DNA of 18,638 nucleotides from JADDRA01 sp038233555 (GTDB lineage Bacteria; Actinomycetota; Acidimicrobiia; Acidimicrobiales; CADCSY01): NCBI GenBank assembly GCA_038233555.1, contig JBBSLT010000031.1, forward strand, positions 1 through 18,638, in the 5' to 3' direction. Each line of letters begins with the position of its first letter. Within the stretch, counting starts at the first letter, position 1. Position numbers and translations under genes: made by a program. Positions 7,346 to 13,478 of this stretch are shown piece by piece. Below the pieces are notes generated by a model. That model made no database searches. It was not told the DNA's origin and saw only the letters and a program-made list of their open reading frames with translations.

Positions 7346-7944
7346 CGATCGACGGGCAGCGGCGTGCCCCGCAATCCCTGTTCGAACGCCTCTACGGTGG
7401 CGGCGTCGGGGACGAAGTCGCCGAGGGGCGGGAGGTCGGCGAGCGAGTCCAAGCCCAGCTTCTCCAAGAAGGTGGTGGTGGTCCCGAACAGGGCGGCCTG
7501 GCCCGGCCCCGGGTCGCGTGCCACCTCCTCGACGTAGCCCCGCACCTGCAGCGTGCGCATGACGCCGTCAACGTTGACACCGCGCACCGCTGCCACCTGG
7601 GAGCGCGAGACCGGTTGACGGTAGGCGACGATGGCCAGGGTCTCCAGGGCGGCGGCCGACAGGCGGGCGGTCTGGCCCTCGAGCACGAAGCGCTCCACGT
7701 AGGCGCTGAGCTCGGGGTCGGACTGGAAGCGCCAGCCACCCGCCACCCGCACCAGGACGAACCCTCGCTCCTCGGTGCGGTAGCCGGCCGCCAGCTCCTC
7801 ACAGCACGACTCGACCGTAGCCGGCGACGTCTCCAGGAGCTGCGCCAGGAGCTGGGGATCCACGGGATCCTCAGCCACCATCAGCAAGGCCTCGAGGGCC
7901 CGTCTGGTCTCGGTGGCGCCCGCTCCGGGGTGCTCGGCGCTCAC
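7342..7944 (-). CDS. scpB: segregation and condensation protein B
   Basis: This 200-residue protein is the winged-helix kite subunit of the SMC-ScpA-ScpB condensin, which organises and helps to segregate the chromosome. The N-terminal part reads RRALEALLMVAEDPVDPQLLAQLL, and the conserved core contains GWRFQSDPEL, LSAAALETLAIVAYRQPVSRSQV, RGVNVDGVMRTLQVRGYVEE and LFGTTTTFLEKLGL. All of this is typical of ScpB. The start is GTG 7944, in a GTGA overlap with the scpA stop. No SMC gene is in the window. The protein is complete, with a normal length (about 180-220). Confidence 0.94.
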   Translation of the reverse strand: MSAEHPGAGATETRRALEALLMVAEDPVDPQLLAQLLETSPATVESCCEELAAGYRTEERGFVLVRVAGGWRFQSDPELSAYVERFVLEGQTARLSAAALETLAIVAYRQPVSRSQVAAVRGVNVDGVMRTLQVRGYVEEVARDPGPGQAALFGTTTTFLEKLGLDSLADLPPLGDFVPDAATVEAFEQGLRGTPLPVDR

Positions 7945-8741
7945 CTTCGACCGACGCCCACCGAGATGCGGGCGTCATCACCGGCGGCAAAGCGGTCGGG
8001 CGACGCGCTCCAAGCCACGGTGATGTCACCGAAGCGCTGGGCTTGGTGCAGATCGACCAGGCCCAGCTTGCACAGCTCGAGAAGGGCGAGAAAGCGGACT
8101 ACGACCTCCAGACGAGCGGACAGGCCGATGGTGAGGCGACGAAAGGTTGTGGGCCCGAGCCCGGGAAGGGTGCGGGAAAGCTCCTCGACGGCGTCGTTGA
8201 CGCTGGCCCGTACCGCACCCAGGTGAGCGATCTCGACCCGCGGCACGGGCCGGGGGGTGCAAGCCCGCAAAAACGCGGCCCGCAGCGCCTCGGGGGTGAC
8301 GCCGGCGAGCAGGTCGGGAGCCAGGGCCAGGAACCGTTCCTCGGGGCCGGCCCGGCGGGGCTGCGAGCGACCGGCAACCCCCTCCATGGCCGACAGGGTC
8401 ACAGCCGCGTCCTTGAAGGTCTTGCACTCCAGCAACCGGCCGAGGAGCAGATCGCGCTCCTCCCACAGGCCGAGCTCGTCGTCGAGGTCGAGGGCCTCGG
8501 GGGCGGGCAGGAGCCGGCGAGCCTTCAGCTCGATCAGGGTGGCGGCGATGAGGAGGAACTCGGTGGCCACCTCGAGGTCGAGCCTCGCCTCTGACCCCGC
8601 CAAGCGGTCGAGCTCGGCCAAGTAGGCGTCGACGATGGTCGACAGCGATACCTCGTAGAGGTCGAGCTCCTCGCGCAGGATCAGGTGCAACAAGAGGTCG
8701 AAGGGGCCCTCGAACACCGGTGTCTGCACCTCGTAAGTCAT
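7941..8741 (-). CDS. scpA: segregation and condensation protein A
   Basis: A 266-residue kleisin that bridges the SMC heads in the bacterial condensin complex. The N-terminus VFEGPFDLLLHLILREELDLYEVSLSTI is the family hallmark; VATEFLLIAATLIELKARRLLP follows. The C-terminal winged-helix region (LEVVVRFLALLELCKLGLVDLHQAQRFGDITV) contacts the SMC head. The ATG at 8741 is the operon's first start. A TACCCT hexamer lies 7 bases upstream and no Shine-Dalgarno sequence is present, suggesting a leaderless message. In many actinobacteria a parA gene precedes scpA; here trpS diverges instead. The frame can be extended far upstream of 8741, but that sequence is antisense to trpS and shows no family similarity. 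Confidence 0.94.
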   Translation of the reverse strand: MTYEVQTPVFEGPFDLLLHLILREELDLYEVSLSTIVDAYLAELDRLAGSEARLDLEVATEFLLIAATLIELKARRLLPAPEALDLDDELGLWEERDLLLGRLLECKTFKDAAVTLSAMEGVAGRSQPRRAGPEERFLALAPDLLAGVTPEALRAAFLRACTPRPVPRVEIAHLGAVRASVNDAVEELSRTLPGLGPTTFRRLTIGLSARLEVVVRFLALLELCKLGLVDLHQAQRFGDITVAWSASPDRFAAGDDARISVGVGRR

Positions 8742-8748
8742 CGCCGTC

Positions 8749-8754
8749 AGGGTA
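8749..8754 (-). promoter_or_regulatory. leaderless-type -10 box of the scpA operon
   Basis: On the minus strand TACCCT is followed by 7 bases and then the scpA ATG (8741). No Shine-Dalgarno sequence intervenes. No convincing -35 is seen 16-19 bases further up. The 54-bp spacer to trpS holds this box and the trpS box back to back. Confidence 0.45.
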
Positions 8755-8782
8755 ATTGCCCGACCGCCGGTGACGGTGGACT

Positions 8783-8788
8783 TAGCAT
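8783..8788 (+). promoter_or_regulatory. leaderless-type -10 box of trpS
   Basis: TAGCAT is followed by 7 bases and then the trpS GTG (8796), with no ribosome-binding site. The hexamer is 28 bases from the oppositely oriented scpA box. Confidence 0.45.
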
Positions 8789-8795
8789 CGGCGCC

Positions 8796-9776
8796 GTGGC
8801 ACGCGTCTTCTCCGGCATACAACCCACCGGCCCAGTCAGCCTGGGCAACTATCTGGGCGCGCTGCGCGCCTGGGTGGCGGCCCAGGCCGCCGACGACTGC
8901 GTGTACTGCGTGGTCGACCTCCACGCCCTCACCGTGCCCCACGACCCGACCGAGCTGCGGTCGCTCACCCTGGAGCTGGCGACGGTGCTGCTGGCTGTCG
9001 GCATCGACCCCGAGCGCTCCACCCTCTTCGTGCAGAGCCACGTGCACGAGCACTCCGAGCTGGCCTGGCTGATGGAGTGCACCGCCAGCGTGGGCGAACT
9101 CCGGCGGATGACGCAGTTCAAGGAGAAGTCGGATACCAAGGAGTTCGTCTCCGGGGGTCTGTTCACCTACCCGGCCCTCATGGCCGCCGACATCCTCCTC
9201 TACGCCAGCGACCTGGTCCCGGTGGGCGACGATCAGCGCCAACACGTGGAGCTGGCCCGCGACCTGGCCGAGCGGTTCAACCACCGCTTCGGCCCGACCT
9301 TCGTCGTCCCCGAGGCCGGCATCCCTGCCGTGGGCGCCCGGGTCATGGACCTCCAAGAACCCACCCGCAAGATGTCCAAGACCGAGGAATCGCCCCAGGG
9401 CGTCATCCTGATCCTCGAGGACCCGGCCTCCATCACCAGAAAGATCCGCCGGTCGGTCACCGACACCGAGACCGAGGTGCGCTTCGACCCCGAGGCCAAG
9501 CCCGGGGTGTCGAACCTGCTGGCCATCCTCGGTGCGGCGACCGGCCAGGACCCGGTCGCCCTCGCCGGGCGCTACACCCAGTACGGCCCCCTCAAGGCCG
9601 ACTGCGCCGAAGCGGTGGTGGAGCTGTTGCGCCCGGTCCAGGCCCGCTACGCCGAGCTGGCCGCCGATCCGGCCGGGGTGGCCGCCCTTCTGGCCACCGG
9701 CGCCGACAAGGCCCGAGCGGTGGCCGCCCCCGTCCTCGACCGGGCCCGACACGCCGTAGGCCTGCTCCGCCGCTGA
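8796..9776 (+). CDS. trpS: tryptophanyl-tRNA synthetase
   Basis: This 326-residue class I synthetase charges tRNA-Trp. The HIGH-equivalent is SLGN in GIQPTGPVSLGNYLGALRA; TrpRS enzymes often have T-I-G-N there, so the missing histidine is normal. The KMSKS loop is KMSKT in PTRKMSKTEE. MECTASVGELRRMTQFKEK and YPALMAADILLY, VPVGDDQRQHVELARDLA are conserved. The C-terminal helix region VVELLRPVQARYAELAADPAG is typical. GTG 8796 is chosen because the family N-terminus (ARVFSGIQPTG) starts here and a TAGCAT box lies 7 bases upstream; longer in-frame extensions run antisense into scpA. The gene is monocistronic. A decayed copy of its last part lies at about 11427-11529. Confidence 0.95.
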   Translation: MARVFSGIQPTGPVSLGNYLGALRAWVAAQAADDCVYCVVDLHALTVPHDPTELRSLTLELATVLLAVGIDPERSTLFVQSHVHEHSELAWLMECTASVGELRRMTQFKEKSDTKEFVSGGLFTYPALMAADILLYASDLVPVGDDQRQHVELARDLAERFNHRFGPTFVVPEAGIPAVGARVMDLQEPTRKMSKTEESPQGVILILEDPASITRKIRRSVTDTETEVRFDPEAKPGVSNLLAILGAATGQDPVALAGRYTQYGPLKADCAEAVVELLRPVQARYAELAADPAGVAALLATGADKARAVAAPVLDRARHAVGLLRR

Positions 9777-9784
9777 GCCGCCAC

Positions 9785-9802
9785 GCTGGGCTCTGAGCCA
9801 GC
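9785..9802 (+). terminator. weak hairpin after trpS
   Basis: GCTGGGCT, a CTG loop and AGCCAGC form a 7-bp stem with one bulged G, 8 bases after the trpS stop. There is no T-run, so intrinsic termination is doubtful. Confidence 0.3.
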
Positions 9803-9876
9803 CTGGCGCACCGGGGTCGCTCCACCCTGGGCTGCACGAGGCCTGGGTAACGTCCACTAGATGTTCGAACCCGCTG

Positions 9877-10000
9877 TCAGCGACCAGCCATGACCGGCCC
9901 GGCGATGCGGTCTGGTGGCGGCGGCGCCGTCGTAGCCCAACACCGAAGGGGCGAGCATAAGCCAAAGGCCGGCCACCACAAGCGTCATCTGCGCCGCCAC
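9877..10000 (-). pseudogene. remnant of an SPW-repeat membrane protein gene
   Basis: Starting at GTG 10000, with GGAGG about 9 bases upstream, the minus strand encodes VAAQMTLVVAGLWLMLAPSVLGYDGAAAT. This matches the first transmembrane repeat of SPW-repeat proteins (G-L-W-L-x-x-x-P-x-x-L-G-Y). After AAAT the frame shifts, and the neighbouring frame continues the family pattern as DRIAGPVMAG before a TGA at 9877. The second half of the normal protein, with its second repeat, is missing. It follows the VKOR-like remnant, and SPW proteins are frequently encoded next to such genes (recollection). Function is lost in this copy. The remaining sequence down to the trpS end holds nothing else I can name. 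Confidence 0.55.
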
Positions 10001-10033
10001 GGTTACTGCCCTCCAATCGCCGTATGTGCCTGT

Positions 10034-10208
10034 TCAACGGGTTCGCGGCCCCAGAACGCCCACGGCGCCGTACTCGAAGAGCGTCAGGTAGGTCGCCACC
10101 CGCGAAGCCCACCATGGCGACGGCCACGATCGGTAACCGCTGGCTCCAAGCCGACGGGTTGGTCTCCCACCCCGGCGGGACAGTTGCAACCTGGTGGGGT
10201 GCGGTCAT
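10034..10208 (-). pseudogene. truncated, frameshifted vitamin K epoxide reductase-like gene
   Basis: From ATG 10208 the minus strand reads PPGWETNPSAWSQRLPIVAVAMVGFA, the N-terminal cytoplasmic segment and first membrane helix seen in bacterial VKOR-family proteins (N-P-S-A-W-S-x-R-L-P motif, from memory). An extra G near 10115 shifts the frame. The next frame continues the helix convincingly as VATYLTLFEYGAVGVLGP and ends at a TGA (10034-10036). The C-terminal helices and the redox CxxC are absent, so oxidoreductase activity is lost. The start overlaps the stop of the DUF1440-like gene (ATGA), showing that it was once a coupled operon member. Between its end and the SPW remnant only 33 bases remain, implying a large deletion. 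Confidence 0.6.
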
Positions 10209-10675
10209 CCCCGACGCAACCTCGCCAGGACGGCGGCCAGCGCGGCGCCGAACACCACGTGGGCGACAGCCATCGATCCTGGGCGGCCGGGCTGGTCCTC
10301 ATCAGCCGGCGGCATGATGTTCAGAGCCGGAACCCAACCCTGATACGCCGTGGCCCATACCGCGAGGCCAAACACGACCCCCGCGGGCACACGGCCACCG
10401 GCGCCGGGCAGGGCGCGGTGACTGGCGCCGAAGAGCCCGCCGGCCACCGCACCGAAGAGCAGGTGGTTCACGACGCTGAGGTGGTCCTGCTCGTGCTCGG
10501 ACGAGTGAGCGCCGGCTGTGCGCAGGGCCGCCTCGGTGATCTCCTCCGGTGGCTGCTTGTGGATGAGACCGACCTGTTGCGCCGCCCACATCACCGCACT
10601 CATCGGCACGGTCGCCACCGTCCCGGCGACGGCTCCCGCGGCCACGTCGCCCATCAGGCGTTGCGTCGCCATCAT
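10205..10675 (-). CDS. small membrane protein, DUF1440/DUF6789-like
   Basis: A 156-residue open frame with about four hydrophobic segments: GDVAAGAVAGTVATVPMSAVMWAA, HLLFGAVAGGLFGA, AGVVFGLAVWATAYQGWVPAL and MAVAHVVFGAALAAVLARL. The pattern, including GWVPALNIMPP followed by a histidine-containing last helix, resembles the DUF1440 (YagU-like) and DUF6789 families of inner-membrane proteins of unknown function. AGGAGG precedes the ATG pair at 10675/10672. The first ATG overlaps the stop of the SDR pseudogene (ATGA), and the stop overlaps the VKOR remnant's ATG. It has no frameshift or internal stop, in contrast to every neighbour from 9877 to 11529. Whether it is still expressed is unknown, since its operon head is broken. 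Confidence 0.65.
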   Translation of the reverse strand: MMATQRLMGDVAAGAVAGTVATVPMSAVMWAAQQVGLIHKQPPEEITEAALRTAGAHSSEHEQDHLSVVNHLLFGAVAGGLFGASHRALPGAGGRVPAGVVFGLAVWATAYQGWVPALNIMPPADEDQPGRPGSMAVAHVVFGAALAAVLARLRRG

Positions 10676-11348
10676 CCCTTCCTCCTGACGACGGCTGCGA
10701 GCGCACCAACGGGGGCGCCGACCGCGGCGAGAGCCGGCTTGTGGGTGAACGCCCACAGCGCGGCGCTCGAGTCCTTCGCCCTGTCGCCGAAGATGCCGTG
10801 GGCGCCGCGGTCGGTGTCGTCATCGACGGGATCGAACAGGTTGTCTCGCCATTGATCGTGGTCGACGAGCTGGTCGGTCTGCTGGCTGGTGATGCCGTTT
10901 CTGCCGAGGTAAAGGTCCAGCAGGCCCGGGACAAACGTATTACCCAGGCGAGTGGCGATGGTGGAGGCGCCGACGTTGATCTCGCGCGGGCCGTGCTCCG
11001 CCGCCCACACGATCGCCCTGGCCGCGACCTCGGGCTGATAGATCGGTGGCACGGGCTGGGGATGGTTGGGCAGGCGGGTGCGCACCCATCCGAGCTGCGG
11101 GGTTTTGAGCGCGGGCATCTACAACGCCGAGACCGTCACCTTGGTGCTTATGGCGTGCAGCTCGGCCCGCAGGAGCGAGCACACGGTCGGCGCCCAGTCG
11201 CCGTCGCACCGTCGAGCCCCGCCCGCCCACGGGCAAGGAGGGCAAGGCGCGCCCTGGGCGGCGTAGGCCTCGACGACAGCACGGCCCACCCCGCGCTGGC
11301 GCCGGTGACGACAACGGTCGGCGGGCTCGAAGAGGTAGTGGCGTGCAT
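10672..11348 (-). pseudogene. decayed short-chain dehydrogenase/reductase gene
   Basis: The original start is probably ATG 11348, preceded by GGAGGAG at normal spacing. The cofactor site VVVTGASAG is intact. The next residues are read in a shifted frame as GRAVVEAYAAQGA, after which the first frame resumes as RLALLARGRAGLDGA. About 150 codons that should hold the N-N-A and catalytic Y-x-x-x-K motifs are then missing. The sequence rejoins in another frame at LLRAELHAISTKVTVSAL, hits a TAG at 11119, and continues in that same frame as MPALKTPQLGWVRTRLPNHPQ and YQPEVAARAIVWAAEHG, the C-terminus of SDR proteins of about 330 residues, ending at 10672. Two compensating indels, a large deletion and a stop make this a pseudogene. 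An internal start at 11118 could in theory still give a 148-residue fragment. Confidence 0.75.
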
Positions 11349-11426
11349 GGGCAGCTCCTCCAGTTGCGGACGACGGGATCTTCCCCCGGCTACCCGTGAG
11401 TGGACCTTGGCACTCTCGAATCCGCC

Positions 11427-11529
11427 GACGAGGTGCTACGGCCCTTCAGACCCGCTACGCCGACCTGGCCGTAGATCCTGCCGGCCGTGGCTATTTCCTT
11501 GCCACCGGTATGCGCGCAGGCTTGCGAGC
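11427..11529 (+). pseudogene. relic of a trpS 3' end
   Basis: Two adjacent frames spell a TrpRS C-terminus. DEVLRPF (11427-11447) continues, after a frameshift, as QTRYADLAVDPAGRGYFLATGMRAG. The intact trpS at 8796-9776 reads VVELLRPVQARYAELAADPAGVAALLATGADKA in the same order, and the DNA shares blocks such as CCCGCTACGCCGA. The relic lies on the same strand, 1.65 kb downstream of the intact gene's end. No other part of trpS is seen next to it. It could be a partial duplication or a fragment of a foreign trpS brought in with the flanking genes. Confidence 0.6.
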
Positions 11530-11621
11530 TGATCGTCCCCGTTCCCACCCTCGTCGTCATCGGGTCAGCACATGGTGGTGCACCGTGCAAGGTGCGTCGT
11601 TCCCCGTGCAGCAGTGCTGGG

Positions 11622-11706
11622 CGTACACCGTACGATCGGATTTGAACCGATGGCGCGGCCCGTCGCGCCTGCCTTTGGACAGGGACGGCTGATGTACCCG
11701 TCAGCC
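11622..11706. other. five consecutive hairpins, one a canonical tRNA T-arm (tRNA-like relic?)
   Basis: Head-to-tail inverted repeats fill this 85-bp stretch. In order: CGTAC/GTACG (11622-11634, 3-base loop); ATCGG/CCGAT (11635-11651, 7-base loop); GGCGCG/CGCGCC (11652-11669); CCTGCC/GGACAGG with one bulge (11668-11683); GGCTGA/TCAGCC (11687-11706, 8-base loop). Read on the minus strand, the second is a perfect T-arm (5-bp stem closing TTCAAAT). The third could be a long variable arm and the fifth a D-arm-like stem. However, no 7-bp acceptor stem closes the cloverleaf, the anticodon-position loop is 6 bases and there is no CCA. It is therefore at best a degenerate tRNA, or an unrelated structured element downstream of the DIP1984 gene. 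The surrounding stretches 11349-11426, 11530-11621 and 11707-11758 hold nothing I can identify. Confidence 0.35.
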
Positions 11707-11758
11707 TCGGGTCGTGCTCGCTCCCGTCGACAACTACCGACGTCGTGCTCATGGGTTG

Positions 11759-12232
11759 CTAGTCGACCAGATCGACCTCCCAGTTGGCCTGCTGGATGCG
11801 CCCGTCGAGCTGACGGTGCTCCTTGGCGATGGCGTCGGCCGTCTGACGCAGCGAGGTGACGTCGAGAGCAGTGACATGGCGCAGCTCCGAGCGCATGTGA
11901 CGAAAGTCGAAGTGGCCGCCACCCTGCCCGGCGGCGGCGTCGGCCACCTCGGCGTAGAGGCGAGGGCGCAGGCGCAACACATCCCGACGGGCCAACGCAT
12001 CGGTGAGGGTCAGCCCGGGCTCGAGCTCGGTGACCGAGTTGGTCCGGTTGATCCTGCGAATCAGCTCCTCCAGCTGCACCAAGACCTCGTCGGCCTCCGC
12101 CACGATCGCCCCGGCACTCTCCGCTGGCTCCTCCCCCTCCTGGAACCGGGCGTTGGACCGCGCCCGGGTCCGGAGCTGCTCGAGACGCTTCTGGGCGTCA
12201 CCTCGGTCGGCAAGAGCTTCAGCCAGGCGCAT
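11759..12232 (-). CDS. DIP1984-family protein
   Basis: This 157-residue protein matches the DIP1984 family (septicolysin-like), small mostly helical proteins of unknown function. Conserved segments are MRLAEALADRGDAQKRLEQLR, ARFQEGEEPAE, LEELIRRINRTNSVTEL, TLTDALARRDVLRLR and the C-terminal REL-like DGRIQQANWEVDL. The N-terminal third is predicted to be coiled-coil by its heptad pattern. ATG 12232 is chosen because the family N-terminus starts there and a TACCTT box lies 6 bases upstream; a longer frame exists but is arginine/glycine-rich and lies in the hairpin-filled spacer. It is monocistronic, with pseudogene debris downstream. I cannot assign a biochemical role. Confidence 0.82.
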   Translation of the reverse strand: MRLAEALADRGDAQKRLEQLRTRARSNARFQEGEEPAESAGAIVAEADEVLVQLEELIRRINRTNSVTELEPGLTLTDALARRDVLRLRPRLYAEVADAAAGQGGGHFDFRHMRSELRHVTALDVTSLRQTADAIAKEHRQLDGRIQQANWEVDLVD

Positions 12233-12238
12233 GACGAG

Positions 12239-12244
12239 AAGGTA
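12239..12244 (-). promoter_or_regulatory. leaderless-type -10 box of the DIP1984 gene
   Basis: On the minus strand TACCTT is followed by 6 bases and then ATG 12232, with no ribosome-binding site. No clear -35 is found. Confidence 0.4.
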
Positions 12245-12268
12245 GATCCGACCAGGGCGACGGAGCGA

Positions 12269-12464
12269 GCGAATTCCCGCCAGCCGACACCGGGCCGCCG
12301 GCCACACCCGCCGCCACAGGCGGCCCCACCCTGGCTGGCGGCCCAACGGGCGAAGCCCGCCAGATGGGGTTCAGCGCGAAGGGTGCCGGGCTTTGCCCGG
12401 TGCCCGGAGCGCAACCAGCTCGCCCGAGTGGAGCCGAGCGAAGCGAGCGAACGAGGGCGAATTC
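12269..12464. repeat. hairpin-rich spacer flanked by an 8-bp direct repeat
   Basis: GCGAATTC occurs at 12269-12276 and again at 12457-12464, both next to GAGCGA-type runs. The 180 bases between them contain three strong inverted repeats: GCCGCC/GGCGGC (12310-12324, 3-base loop), CTGGCGG/CCGCCAG (12335-12363, with an inner GGGC/GCCC), and an 11-bp stem at 12381-12405 with a TTT loop that has two G-U pairs in plus-strand RNA. No gene is visible. The right repeat contains the stop codon of the M50 protease gene. It could be a terminator region or a small palindromic element. Confidence 0.45.
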
Positions 12465-13116
12465 ACAACACCTGCGAGTAGAGGTCGATGAAGGGCCGGA
12501 ACACCGTGCCAAGCGCTCCGGGGAGGGCCAGGACGAGCAGCAGCAGGATCCCGAAGGACCACTTGCGAACCTTGAGCCAAGCTGGCCACCACCGTTCGGG
12601 CAGCACCCGCTCGACCATGGCCGAACCGTCGAGGGGCGGGATGGGCAACAGGTTGAACACGGCGAGCACCACGTTGATCAAGCCGAAGAAGAAGACGGCC
12701 CGGCCGGCCAGCGAGGGATCGAGGAAGAGCAGGCCGCCCGAGCGGGTCGACTCGAAGAAGCTGCGGTAAGCCATCACCGCCGCCAACGCCAGCACGATGT
12801 TGACCAGCGGCCCCACCAGGCTGACGTAGAGCGAGTGCTGGCGGGGGTTGCGCAGACGGTTGGGCTGGACCGGCACCGGCTTGGCGTAGCCGAAGGCCCC
12901 CAACCCGCTCAGGGCGAGCATGGCCGGAAGGATGATGGTGCCGAAGGGATCGATGTGGCGTAGCGGGTTCAGGGTGAGGCGACCGGCCTGCTTGGCCGTG
13001 TCGTCGCCGTAGAACAGGGCGACGACGCCGTGGGATACCTCATGCAGGATGACCGATGGCACCAGCACGGCCACGATGAGCGCCACCTGGCCCCAGTCGA
13101 CATCAGCGGTGGGCAT
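12463..13116 (-). CDS. M50-family site-2-type zinc metalloprotease
   Basis: A 217-residue polytopic membrane protein of the site-2 protease family (M50), which cleaves substrates within the membrane. The zinc motif HEVSH is at residues 25-29 in the first helix (PSVILHEVSHGVVALFYG). The third metal ligand is Asp163 in NLLPIPPLDGSAM. The conserved FGYAKPVPVQP and SLVGPLVNIVLALAAV segments lie between. About six membrane segments are visible and there is no PDZ domain, so this is the short form, unlike RseP. ATG 13116 is chosen from the first helix position; neither a Shine-Dalgarno sequence nor a TANNNT box is evident. It follows the zinc-finger gene by 22 bases and may be co-transcribed with it. 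Its last codons and stop lie in a repeat. The substrate is unknown. Confidence 0.88.
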   Translation of the reverse strand: MPTADVDWGQVALIVAVLVPSVILHEVSHGVVALFYGDDTAKQAGRLTLNPLRHIDPFGTIILPAMLALSGLGAFGYAKPVPVQPNRLRNPRQHSLYVSLVGPLVNIVLALAAVMAYRSFFESTRSGGLLFLDPSLAGRAVFFFGLINVVLAVFNLLPIPPLDGSAMVERVLPERWWPAWLKVRKWSFGILLLLVLALPGALGTVFRPFIDLYSQVL

Positions 13117-13138
13117 AGAGAAGAGGCGGTGAGGAGAT

Positions 13139-13474
13139 TCAGCGCCGGGAGGCGCACTCGATGCAGTATCGGGTGGCGGGCATGGCTTCCAGCCTGGGTT
13201 CGGAGATATCGGCCCCGCAGCTCTCGCAGCGGCCATAGGTGCCCTCGTCGAGCTTCTGGAGGGCACGGTCGACATCGGCCAAAGCTTCTTGGATGCCGTT
13301 GGCCAAGACCCGGTGCTCGCCCTTCTCGGCGGCAACCTGTCCCGAGTCGGCGAAGTTCTCGTCGAAGGCCAAGCCCTGTCCACCGACACCGAGCTCGCTT
13401 AGCTGGCGACTGAGGTGATCATGCTCGTCGCGCAGGGTGGTGCGCAGAACTTCGAGCGTGTCAGCGTTCGCCAT
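13139..13474 (-). CDS. TraR/DksA-type C4 zinc-finger protein
   Basis: This 111-residue protein has a long N-terminal helical coiled-coil (residues about 5-80) and a C-terminal C4 zinc finger: Cys83 and Cys86 (GRCESCG) and Cys104 and Cys107 (RYCIEC). The segment DEGTYGRCESCG is typical of TraR/DksA family members, which bind RNA polymerase through the secondary channel or act as general regulators. The acidic D-x-x-D/A tip that DksA uses is not clear here, so the exact mechanism is open. ATG 13474 lies 4 bases after the xerD stop, and a TACCCT box 6 bases upstream could also give a leaderless message of its own. Confidence 0.87.
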   Translation of the reverse strand: MANADTLEVLRTTLRDEHDHLSRQLSELGVGGQGLAFDENFADSGQVAAEKGEHRVLANGIQEALADVDRALQKLDEGTYGRCESCGADISEPRLEAMPATRYCIECASRR

Positions 13475-13478
13475 GAGG

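Noticed and set aside
5876..7537. A 553-codon plus frame opposite tyrA, aroH, rluB and scpB
   Set aside because: It is antisense to four genes with clear catalytic motifs; long shadow frames are expected at this GC content.
8820..8860. Loss of the HIGH histidine in TrpRS
   Set aside because: TrpRS enzymes normally carry T-I-G-N or S-x-G-N here, so the enzyme is ordinary.
9860..9873. TTCGAAC, resembling a second T-loop
   Set aside because: The flanking bases do not form a 5-bp T-stem and no other tRNA arm is nearby.
8742..10208. A continuous minus frame extending scpA upstream to the VKOR-like start
   Set aside because: The middle is antisense to trpS; only its two ends show similarity, to different families, so it is a chance run-on.
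11622..11706. A functional selenocysteine or leucine tRNA on the minus strand
   Set aside because: There is no closing acceptor stem, no U33 and no proper 7-base anticodon loop.
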